Notes under the pieces: model-generated
What the model was told of the DNA's origin: nothing
The model's database searches: none
Seen by the model: the letters and a program-made list of their open reading frames with translations, nothing else
DNA from: an uncultured Rhodospirillaceae bacterium
Lineage (GTDB): Bacteria; Pseudomonadota; Alphaproteobacteria; Rhodospirillales; Casp-alpha2
Reading direction: 5' to 3'
Assembly: GCA_913048145.1 (NCBI GenBank)
Contig: CAJWVP010000029.1
Location: forward strand, 1-14,218
Length of the DNA: 14,218 bases
In this document: in pieces, positions 1-6,890 of the stretch
Layout of the letters: the number at the start of each line of letters is the position of its first letter
How positions within the stretch are numbered: the stretch's first letter is position 1
Program-made: the position numbers and the translations under genes

Positions 1-657
1 CCAGCTGGATGGCCGTTCATTGCCCTCTTCGCGAGCGCGGCCATTTTTATGACATGGTGGTTCGCACCGCTGGGGTTTGTCGGTTTGGTGCTCACCGCGT
101 GGTGCATCTATTTTTTCCGCGACCCCCCCCGCGTAACGCCGGATCGCGATGGCTTAGTGATCAGCCCCGCGGACGGTGTTGTGCAATCCATCGTTCAGGC
201 CGCACCGCCGGACGAGTTGGAAATGGGACCAGAACCACGAACCCGGGTCGCCGTGTTCATGAATGTATTCAACGTGCACGTGAACCGAATTCCTATCCAC
301 GGCACCATTTCGGCAGCAGCCTACCGGCCGGGTCAATTCATTAACGCATCCTCCGACAAGGCGAGCGAACAGAACGAACGCCAAAGCCTCAAGGTCACCA
401 CCGAAGGCGGCCGGGACGTTGGTTTCGTCCAAATCGCGGGACTGGTGGCGCGGCGAATAATTTGCGATGCGAAGGTCGGTGATCGAATGCGCGCCGGCGA
501 ACGCTTCGGTATGATACGCTTCGGGAGCCGCGTCGACGTTTACCTCCCAAACGGCGTGGTGCCAAAAGTGATGGTCGGGCAGCTGGCCGTTGCCGGCGAG
601 ACCGTCCTGGCTGACCTGGCCATCGACGAAATACCCCAGCACGGCGAAACACTATAG
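1..657 (+). CDS. psd: Phosphatidylserine decarboxylase proenzyme, 5'-truncated
   Basis: This enzyme decarboxylates phosphatidylserine to phosphatidylethanolamine at the inner membrane. The reading frame is open from base 1 and contains GWPFIALFASAAIF before the first visible Met at 49. The gene therefore starts just outside the window, probably by 15 to 20 codons, and the Met at 49 is internal. Residues 5-40 (window numbering) are hydrophobic membrane segments, followed by the family signature YFFRDPPR and SPADG. The C-terminal motif RFGSRVDVYLP holds the Gly-Ser self-cleavage site (Ser codon 526-528). Cleavage there yields the alpha chain with its pyruvoyl group. The short form with FGS is the PSD type common in alphaproteobacteria. 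The stop codon lies 8 bases before pssA, the enzyme that makes its substrate, so the two form an operon. The identification is secure; only the start is missing. Confidence 0.95.
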   Translation, partial: PAGWPFIALFASAAIFMTWWFAPLGFVGLVLTAWCIYFFRDPPRVTPDRDGLVISPADGVVQSIVQAAPPDELEMGPEPRTRVAVFMNVFNVHVNRIPIHGTISAAAYRPGQFINASSDKASEQNERQSLKVTTEGGRDVGFVQIAGLVARRIICDAKVGDRMRAGERFGMIRFGSRVDVYLPNGVVPKVMVGQLAVAGETVLADLAIDEIPQHGETL

Positions 658-665
658 GACAGATC

Positions 666-1478
666 ATGTCGAAAGCCGCCGACACAACAAAGACGCAACG
701 CCGACCCCGATTGCCGCGTATATCGATCAACCGGATGATTCCGAATATCCTAACGTTGCTAGCCCTCGCCTCGGGCCTGACATCCATCCGGTTCGCCTTT
801 CAGGAGCGATGGGAACTGGCCGTATTCGCCATCGCCGTGGCGGCAATCTTTGATGCCTTGGATGGCCGCATCGCGCGGTTGTTGAAAGGGGAGAGCAAGT
901 TCGGCGCGGAACTGGATTCTCTCTCGGATTTCGTCTGTTTCGGTGTTGCGCCGGCGATCATCCTGTTTCTCTGGTCCTTGCAGGAAGCAGGCCGAGGCGC
1001 ATGGGTTCTGGTGATGCTATTTTCCATGTGCATGGGCTTGCGCTTGGCCCGGTTCAACGTCGCTTCCGATGATGAGGATACGCCAGAGTGGAAGGCGCAT
1101 TTCTTCACTGGCGTCCCGGCGCCAGCGGGCGCGGGGTTGGTACTGTTACCGATGATCATGTCATTCCAAGTGGGCGATCACTTCTTTCGCTCGCCCTGGG
1201 TGGTGTCAGGGTTCCTGTTCTGCATTGGCACCATGCTAGTCAGCGCTATCCCCACCTATTCGTTTAAGAAAGTGACGATCCCACGCCAACATTTCCTGGT
1301 AACCATGTTGATCGTCGCCCTGGTCATCGCGCTATTCGCCAGCATGCCCTGGTTGTGCCTAACGGCGATCATTATGATTTACCTCGGCGCCATCCCACTT
1401 AGTATCCGCTCCCAACGCCGCTATGAAAGCGGCGAGGAAGTGGACGAAGTCCTAGACGAGGACCTGGACGAGACCTAA
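666..1478 (+). CDS. pssA: CDP-diacylglycerol--serine O-phosphatidyltransferase
   Basis: This membrane enzyme joins CDP-diacylglycerol and L-serine to give phosphatidylserine, which psd upstream converts to phosphatidylethanolamine. The CDP-alcohol phosphatidyltransferase signature D-G-x2-A-R-x8-G-x3-D-x3-D is complete: D66, G67, A70, R71, G80, D84, D88. Several hydrophobic stretches follow (about residues 95-120, 150-170, 178-200 and 210-245), as expected for this family. The protein is 270 residues, normal for the Gram-positive/alphaproteobacterial type. The start is supported by AGGA at 656-659, which overlaps the psd stop codon and implies coupled translation. The acidic tail rich in Glu and Asp is unremarkable. 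The stop codon overlaps the stop codon of the convergent RND gene by 4 bases (1475-1478). Confidence 0.95.
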   Translation: MSKAADTTKTQRRPRLPRISINRMIPNILTLLALASGLTSIRFAFQERWELAVFAIAVAAIFDALDGRIARLLKGESKFGAELDSLSDFVCFGVAPAIILFLWSLQEAGRGAWVLVMLFSMCMGLRLARFNVASDDEDTPEWKAHFFTGVPAPAGAGLVLLPMIMSFQVGDHFFRSPWVVSGFLFCIGTMLVSAIPTYSFKKVTIPRQHFLVTMLIVALVIALFASMPWLCLTAIIMIYLGAIPLSIRSQRRYESGEEVDEVLDEDLDET

Positions 1479-4400
1479 GCCGGTTTCGCCCCCCCGACAT
1501 CGGCGCCCGCGCGCCGGGCGCGCCACCGATCTAACCAGGACCTAACGTTGCCCCGCAGCATCAACGCTGCCGGTGTAACCACCAAGGTCAGCACCGTGGC
1601 GAACCCGAGCCCAAAGACGATGGACGTTGCCAACTGACGCCACCACTGCATGGCCGGCGCGCCAATGGTTACGATACGATCGACAAAGTCAATATTGACG
1701 CCCAACACCATGGGCATCAGTCCGAGTATAGTGGTAACTGTGGTCAGCAAGACAGGACGAAGACGCTGAGCCCCAGTCTTCAGAATAGCAACGCGGATAT
1801 CGCCATCGGTTTCGCGGAGTCGGTCGAAGGTGTCGATCAACACGATGTTGTTGTTGACCACGATTCCCGCCAGTGCGATCACCCCGATACCACCCATGAC
1901 GATGCCGAACGGTTGTCCAGTAACCAAAAGGCCAATAAACACCCCGATGGTCGACATGATTACGGCGGTTAGGATCAGGAAAGCTGAATAAAAGCTGTTG
2001 AACTGGGTGACCAGGATCACCGCCATGATGAACAGTGCCACGCCAAAGGCCTTGCCCAGAAATGCCTTCGCATTGTTCTGCTCTTCGTCCTCACCCTTAA
2101 AAACCACGTCGATCCGCCCATCTAGGTCAGCGGTCTTCATCCATCCGCGCAGTTGGTTCGCCTTGTCGTCGGCTAAAAGGCTAGGCGCCACGTCCGATTT
2201 AACAGTCATCACGCGCCTGCCGTCTCTGCGGTTCAGCTTGCCGGTGCGCGGTCGCGCTTCCCGGGTAACGAAATTCCCGATGGGTATTTGCCCCAACGCG
2301 GTGGCGGCGCGGATATCGTCTAGTTGATCGATGGTCCGGTAGGCGCGCGGATAGCGCACGCGGATATCGATCTCATGGTCGGAATCATCGGGTCGGTATT
2401 CTCCCAACCTGATCCCCGTCGTCACCAACTGCACGGAGCGGCCGATGAGGTCAACGTTGGCCCCAAATTTCGCGGCCTGCGCTCGGTCAACCGTCAACTC
2501 CCAGTCGATGCCCGGCAGAGCGCGGTCGTCTTCGATGTTTTGGAAACCACCCAGCGCGGTCATACCGTCGCGCACCTTAACCACCGCAGCAGGCAAGAGC
2601 TCGGGGTAGTGGCTCGCCAACTGCACCTGGATCGGCTTGCCGATTGGCGGTCCGGCCTTTTCCGTGCGCCGGTCGATGAGAACACCGGCCAGATCCTTGG
2701 TGCGCCCTTCGATGTTGGCCAGAATGTCAGCGACCTTGCGCCGCGCCCACCAGTCCGCCATCTCTAGCGTAATGGTGCCAATAATATCCTCAGCCTCCCG
2801 GGATTTCTCTTCCTGGCCGGTCCGGGTGTAGACGCTTGCGAATTCGTTATGCTCCGCGTCGATGGATAGAATGGCTCTCTCCACCTCACGCATAAGGCGG
2901 TCCTTCTCAAAAATCGACAGGTTGCCGCGAGCCTTCACCTGGATGATGGCGCGCTCCGGTTCCACTTCGGGGAAGAACTCCACTCCCTTACCAAATTGCC
3001 CGTACGCCACCTGTACACCAACCAACATGGCGAACGCCAAGCTTAACACCTTGCCCGGGTGGCCAAGGCAGCCGTTAAGAAAACGGAGGTAACCGCCCGT
3101 AAATCCCTTGATGCTGTTGACGCCGGCCGCCTCATTACCGGCCAATTGCCGCACTATCACCGGGACCCTGCCGACGGTCCGGCGGCTGATGGTGGCACCC
3201 AATGTGGGCACGAAGATCAGCGCCATAAGCAACGACGCGGACAAGATGGCGATCAAAGTTAGGGGAAGGAACCTCATGAATTCGCCGACCACGCCCGGCC
3301 AGAACATCAAAGGCAGGAACGCCGCCAATGTTGTCGCCGTGGATGCGATTATGGGCCAGGCCATACGCTTTGCGGCCAGACCATAGGATTGCTTGGGCGA
3401 TTCCCCTTCGCTCATCTTCCGGTCTGCATATTCGGTCACCACGATGGCACCGTCGACTAGCATGCCGACAGCCAGGATCAGGGCGAATAGAACCACCATG
3501 TTGATGGTCAACCCGACAGCGCCGATGACCAGGATACCGGTTAGGAAAGAGCCCGGGATGGCCATGCCCACCAAGCCGGCGGAACGCACGCCCAAGGCCC
3601 AGACCACAACGATCATCACCAACAAGATGGCGGCGATTACGTTGTTCTGCAGATCGCTCAGCATGTTGCGAATCCGATCCGACTTGTCGGCGTTGAAACG
3701 CACCTCGATCGTGTCGCGCAGTGTCACTGGCCAGTTCTTTTGTTCCGCCGCGACCAATGCGCGGACCTTCTTGACCGTGTGGATGATGTTCTCGCCTGTC
3801 CGTTTAGAAACTTCCAGCGCCACGGCTCGTTCCCCGTCGACGCGGGCGAAGCTCTTCGGGTCCTTAAAGCCGCGCCTCACCTCACCGATGTCACCCAACA
3901 CCACAACAGCGTCGCCATCGACGGTCACGGGCATGGTGGTGATGTCGCGTACGCTTTCGAACAGGCCCGGCACCTTAAGCGTGAACCTGCCAAGCCCCGT
4001 ATCCTGGGCGCCAGCCGCCACCAACAGGTTGGAACTTCGTACGGCTTCCACTGTCTCTATTACCGACAGCCCGTAACTCTCGATCTTCACCGGATCGATA
4101 AGAATTTCCAATTGTTCCTCACGATCCCCAGCGATCTGTACCTGCAGTATTTCCGACAGGCCTTTGATGTCATCGCGGAGTTCGCGGGCAAGCTTCAACA
4201 ACGTCCGTTCGGGTACGGATCCGGAAAGGGTCACGACGACCACTGGGAACAGGCTGAAATTGACCTCGTGAACCTCAGGCTCATCCGTATCGATGGGCAA
4301 TTCGGGCTTCGCCAGATCGACCTTCTCGCGTACGTCGGCCAGCGCCTGATCCGCGTTGAACCCGGCATCGAATTCCAAAGTGACGTTAGCCCCTCCCTCG

Positions 4401-4657
4401 TATCCCGACGCCCGCATTTCCTTGACGCCTTCGATTTGGCGAAGTTCTTGCTCCATGGGACGGATCAGCAAACGCTCCGCGTCCTCGGGCGAAATACCGT
4501 CGTGATGCAAGGAGACGTAGATGATTGGGATATTGATGTCCGGTTCCGCCTCCTTCGCGATCTCCAGATAGGCGACCGTGCCAGAAACTAGGATAAGCGC
4601 CAGGGAGGCCAACACAGTCCGTGCATGACCGAGGGCTAAGTCAATAATAACGTTCAT
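1475..4657 (-). CDS. RND-family efflux transporter permease (AcrB/HAE-like)
   Basis: This is an inner-membrane, proton-driven pump subunit expected to form a trimer and export drugs, metals or other amphiphiles. It is 1060 residues, normal for the family. It has one N-terminal membrane helix (about 12-32), a large periplasmic domain with PEDAERLL and IEGVKE motifs, a membrane bundle (about 338-500), a second periplasmic domain, and a second bundle near 870-1040. The helix-4 motif GMLVDGAIVV keeps one Asp (D402), but the next residue is Gly where AcrB has a second Asp. In the second bundle GIVVNNNIVLID has Asn where AcrB has its relay Lys. The same variation occurs in other HAE subfamilies, so it need not mean loss of function. 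The start lies 4 bases after the adaptor stop codon, with AAAGG upstream. No outer-membrane channel gene is nearby. The substrate is unknown. Confidence 0.93.
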   Translation of the reverse strand: MNVIIDLALGHARTVLASLALILVSGTVAYLEIAKEAEPDINIPIIYVSLHHDGISPEDAERLLIRPMEQELRQIEGVKEMRASGYEGGANVTLEFDAGFNADQALADVREKVDLAKPELPIDTDEPEVHEVNFSLFPVVVVTLSGSVPERTLLKLARELRDDIKGLSEILQVQIAGDREEQLEILIDPVKIESYGLSVIETVEAVRSSNLLVAAGAQDTGLGRFTLKVPGLFESVRDITTMPVTVDGDAVVVLGDIGEVRRGFKDPKSFARVDGERAVALEVSKRTGENIIHTVKKVRALVAAEQKNWPVTLRDTIEVRFNADKSDRIRNMLSDLQNNVIAAILLVMIVVVWALGVRSAGLVGMAIPGSFLTGILVIGAVGLTINMVVLFALILAVGMLVDGAIVVTEYADRKMSEGESPKQSYGLAAKRMAWPIIASTATTLAAFLPLMFWPGVVGEFMRFLPLTLIAILSASLLMALIFVPTLGATISRRTVGRVPVIVRQLAGNEAAGVNSIKGFTGGYLRFLNGCLGHPGKVLSLAFAMLVGVQVAYGQFGKGVEFFPEVEPERAIIQVKARGNLSIFEKDRLMREVERAILSIDAEHNEFASVYTRTGQEEKSREAEDIIGTITLEMADWWARRKVADILANIEGRTKDLAGVLIDRRTEKAGPPIGKPIQVQLASHYPELLPAAVVKVRDGMTALGGFQNIEDDRALPGIDWELTVDRAQAAKFGANVDLIGRSVQLVTTGIRLGEYRPDDSDHEIDIRVRYPRAYRTIDQLDDIRAATALGQIPIGNFVTREARPRTGKLNRRDGRRVMTVKSDVAPSLLADDKANQLRGWMKTADLDGRIDVVFKGEDEEQNNAKAFLGKAFGVALFIMAVILVTQFNSFYSAFLILTAVIMSTIGVFIGLLVTGQPFGIVMGGIGVIALAGIVVNNNIVLIDTFDRLRETDGDIRVAILKTGAQRLRPVLLTTVTTILGLMPMVLGVNIDFVDRIVTIGAPAMQWWRQLATSIVFGLGFATVLTLVVTPAALMLRGNVRSWLDRWRARRAGADVGGAKPA

Positions 4658-4661
4658 CGTT

Positions 4662-5789
4662 TCAGCCTTTCACGTCGTCCTGCATCGACGTGGCCGCAGT
4701 TTCGTCCTTAGTGCGCACCGTTTGACCGGCCCGGACAAACTCCTGTCCGACCGTGATCAAGTTCAGCTTCTTAGGCAGGCCACCCAGCCAGATGCCTTCC
4801 GGTGTGTCCGCAAGAATGCGCACCGGATGGAAGACCACACGGCCCGCGTCGCTCACCGCCTTGATGCCCATGACGCCCTTATCATCTAAGGTCAGCAGCG
4901 CCGGCGAGACCAGGTGCGCCGGTTCGCTGCCAGTGGGAATCTTCAACTCCGCCGTCAGCCCCTCCAACACGGTGCCGTCGGCGTTGTCGATCCAGACCTC
5001 GACCCGGAATGTGCGGGTTTCCGATCGACCAACCTTGGAGATGTAGCGCACATCCCCAGCCAGGGTGCGGCCGTTGGGCAGCACCGCAAACGCCGCTCCG
5101 CCCTTCTGCAAGCGGGTGACGTTGCGTTCAGTGACTTGGGCCACGATCCGCATAGGATTGAGACTTACTAATGTAGCCACCACGTCACCAGGTTTGACGT
5201 AATCACCCACATCGACCACCTGGGTCTCCACATAGCCGTCGATGGGTGCGCGCACGGTAGTGCGTCGGATGTCCAGGCGGATCGAAGCCAACGCGGCCTT
5301 GGCCTTGGCCAAGTTGGCTTCCGCCTCGGCCAGTTTAACCTTCGATTGGAATTGTTTCTGTGATAAGCGTGTCGCGGCGTTGAAAGCGATAGTCTGAAAG
5401 TTGACCAGGGCCTCGGCTTCTTTCAGGCGTGCATTGCGGTCGTCCATGGCCAGCTGAAACAGTGCCACGCCCTTTTCCACCCAGGCCCCCTTGGCGACAT
5501 GGCGGCGAATGATCTGCCCATTCGTCTCAGCCGCCAATTCTGCATCGGTCACCGCCTCAGTGCGGCCGTACAGGACCACTTCACCCTCGTGCGACCCGAC
5601 CGTGATTGGCCGGACCCGGACCAAGTTCATGACCTGCTCTGCCGGTTTCGCATCCAGCTCCGTTTCCTTCGACGTTGGCGCCTTGCCAGTGACAACACCC
5701 GACGCCACCCAAATTCCGGTGCCAAGCGCCAGCAGAACCGCCAAGACCTGAGAGCTGCGACGAACTAGGAAATTTTTTACCACATGCAT
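4662..5789 (-). CDS. RND efflux periplasmic adaptor (membrane fusion protein, HlyD/AcrA-like)
   Basis: This protein links the inner-membrane RND pump to an outer-membrane channel. It is 375 residues. An N-terminal hydrophobic anchor (about 12-33) follows RR, with no lipobox cysteine seen. The first lipoyl half is near residues 65-110 (ETNGQIIRRHVAKGAWVEKG). An alpha-helical hairpin rich in Ala, Glu and Lys spans about 115-170. The second lipoyl half follows (RAPIDGYVETQVVDVGDYVKPGD), then a beta-barrel containing ERNVTRLQKG and a membrane-proximal domain. The ATG at 5787-5789 overlaps the padR stop codon as TAATG, so translation is probably coupled. The permease follows after 4 bases. The order regulator-adaptor-permease is a standard efflux operon. 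Confidence 0.93.
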   Translation of the reverse strand: MHVVKNFLVRRSSQVLAVLLALGTGIWVASGVVTGKAPTSKETELDAKPAEQVMNLVRVRPITVGSHEGEVVLYGRTEAVTDAELAAETNGQIIRRHVAKGAWVEKGVALFQLAMDDRNARLKEAEALVNFQTIAFNAATRLSQKQFQSKVKLAEAEANLAKAKAALASIRLDIRRTTVRAPIDGYVETQVVDVGDYVKPGDVVATLVSLNPMRIVAQVTERNVTRLQKGGAAFAVLPNGRTLAGDVRYISKVGRSETRTFRVEVWIDNADGTVLEGLTAELKIPTGSEPAHLVSPALLTLDDKGVMGIKAVSDAGRVVFHPVRILADTPEGIWLGGLPKKLNLITVGQEFVRAGQTVRTKDETAATSMQDDVKG

Positions 5790-6337
5790 TATTCAGCAGC
5801 CTTCGGAACCCGTTTAGCGGGTTCACTCTCGGCTATAAATTCCTCACGATGTTGTTCCATGTAGTCGGCCATCGTCTTGTAAAACGTATGTCCCATTCGG
5901 CGCACGAACATTCGCCCTGGTGGAACTCTATCGAAGCTCAACCCTTCGATGACGTCAGCCATGTCTTGGAAGTGCTTGTGGTAGGCATCGAAGACCGTTT
6001 CCAATTGGCCTTCCGGCATCAACTCGGCGAAAAACAAATAAACCAGGAATTCGGACCGGAAGCTGTCCGGCGCCGGAAGGTCGCCCAGGGCTTCGGTGAA
6101 CCGCGCGCGTCCCGCAGGCGTCAGGTTGTAGACCTTCTTGTCCGGCTTCCCATCCTGGGCGTGCTCGGTGACACTGACCAAGCCTTCGTCCAGCAACCGG
6201 CCCAACGACGGATAGATGGAGCCGTAGCTGGCCTGAAAAAAATGAGCAAAGGGCCCTTCCTCGAACTGTTTCCGGATTTCATAGCCACTGGCGTCGCCCA
6301 ATGTGAGGACACCGAGACACAGAGTTTTCACGTCCAT
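5789..6337 (-). CDS. PadR-family transcriptional regulator
   Basis: This is a predicted DNA-binding repressor of its own operon. Residues 1 to about 80 form the PadR winged helix: LGVLTLGDASGYEIRKQFEE, then a recognition region with SYGSIYPSLGRLLDEGLV, a wing around DGKPDKKVYNLT, and PAGRARF. Residues about 95-165 are the helical dimerisation tail seen in the 180-residue PadR type (Vir_act_alpha_C-like). The ATG is preceded by GGAG 6 to 7 bases upstream (plus-strand 6343-6346), which supports this start. Its stop codon overlaps the adaptor start codon. PadR repressors encoded first in transporter operons usually respond to a pump substrate; that the pump substrate is the inducer here is inference. 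A set of AT-rich tandem repeats lies about 85 to 130 bases upstream of the start. Confidence 0.9.
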   Translation of the reverse strand: MDVKTLCLGVLTLGDASGYEIRKQFEEGPFAHFFQASYGSIYPSLGRLLDEGLVSVTEHAQDGKPDKKVYNLTPAGRARFTEALGDLPAPDSFRSEFLVYLFFAELMPEGQLETVFDAYHKHFQDMADVIEGLSFDRVPPGRMFVRRMGHTFYKTMADYMEQHREEFIAESEPAKRVPKAAE

Positions 6338-6419
6338 GATCGCTCCACCAACCCAACCGACGCCTTTTAAGGCCTACACGATGCGTCCGTTCCCCCGGGC
6401 AAAGACGCTAAAGAGCACT

Positions 6420-6449
6420 TATATATCCAATCATAATATATCAGATCAA
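6420..6449 (-). promoter_or_regulatory. Putative sigma-70-like promoter of the padR-RND operon
   Basis: Read on the minus strand, a TTGATC box (6444-6449) and a TATATA box (6420-6425) are separated by 18 bases. Each matches the sigma-70 consensus at 4 of 6 positions. They sit about 85 to 110 bases upstream of the padR start, in the most AT-rich stretch of an otherwise GC-rich piece. The AT bias makes chance matches likely, so the exact boxes are uncertain. Confidence 0.4.
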
Positions 6450-6465
6450 TATATATTTATTCTAT
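6421..6465. repeat. Three imperfect 15-bp tandem repeats upstream of padR
   Basis: ATATAT begins at 6421, 6436 and 6451, exactly 15 bases apart. Copies 1 and 2 agree at 11 of 15 positions (shared form ATATATCNNATCANN). Copies 2 and 3 agree at 10 of 15. The repeats cover the putative padR promoter, so they are a candidate operator array. Low-complexity AT sequence could produce the same pattern by chance. Confidence 0.45.
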
Positions 6466-6500
6466 ACGTGCTCTGCCCATACTGAATAACTGGGATCAGC

Positions 6501-6782
6501 CTAATCCGCCGCCGTCTTGTCCTCATCGCTCGTACCGTTCTCACACTGCCACGTCGGTACCGACATGGAGACGTCAACCAAATGATCGACGAACGCCCGT
6601 ACCTTTGGGGAGAGATGGCGGGCCCATGGTCCGGTTTAAGGATTGGCACCTAACGGGTCCTCCAAGCTACTGACCAGCTTAAAAATAGTCGACAGCCTGG
6701 GTTTCATAATCCGGTCTGTAGCTTAGCAACTTTCCACATCGACGACCCGGAAGAAGAGCGACATTTCGCTTTGACGGTCCAT
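6501..6782 (-). pseudogene. Internally deleted LysR-type regulator relic
   Basis: On the minus strand a single frame runs from ATG (6780-6782) to TAG (6501-6503) with two internal TAA codons (6723-6725 and 6636-6638). The first block, MDRQSEMSLFFRVVDVESC, matches the typical start of LysR proteins (M-x-LFVRVVE-x-GSF). The last block contains ARHLSPKVRAFVDHLVD, a classic LysR C-terminus, and LEDPLG before it fits the segment that usually precedes that block. Only about 94 codons remain of a usual 300. The rest of the helix-turn-helix and nearly all of the effector-binding domain are gone. N- and C-terminal blocks are still in the same frame, so a large internal deletion followed by point mutations explains it. 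It is divergent from the hydroxylase gene at 6891, the usual place for a LysR regulator of such a gene. Confidence 0.8.
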
Positions 6783-6797
6783 TCTGACCCCCAAAAG

Positions 6798-6822
6798 AAT
6801 TACTGATTAATTTTCTGTAATT
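6798..6822. promoter_or_regulatory. Inverted repeat between the LysR relic and the hydroxylase gene
   Basis: AATTAC (6798-6803) and GTAATT (6817-6822) form a perfect 6-bp inverted repeat with a 13-base spacer. It lies in the 108-base gap between the divergent LysR relic and the hydroxylase start, where LysR regulators normally bind. It may be a leftover operator. The arms are short and AT-rich, so the support is weak. The rest of the gap shows no clear promoter. Confidence 0.25.
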
Positions 6823-6890
6823 ATCTATCAATATGAACATTGAAAACTTTTGTGTAACGCGGAGCGCTTTCGGATTACCGTTTAGACACT

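Noticed and set aside
2324..2767. A 147-codon open frame on the plus strand inside the RND gene
   Set aside because: It is a shadow of the permease gene with no family resemblance.
3740..4591. A 283-codon open frame on the plus strand opposite the RND permease
   Set aside because: It is antisense to a clearly conserved RND gene and shows no recognisable domain. GC-rich coding DNA often leaves the opposite frame open.
6446..6649. A 67-codon open frame on the minus strand in the padR upstream gap
   Set aside because: Its protein is low-complexity and Arg-rich. The LysR relic in another frame of the same strand explains the sequence better.
6840..6890. Promoter for the hydroxylase gene starting from TTGAAA at 6840-6845
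   Set aside because: No acceptable -10 box was found at the right spacing, so no promoter is called.
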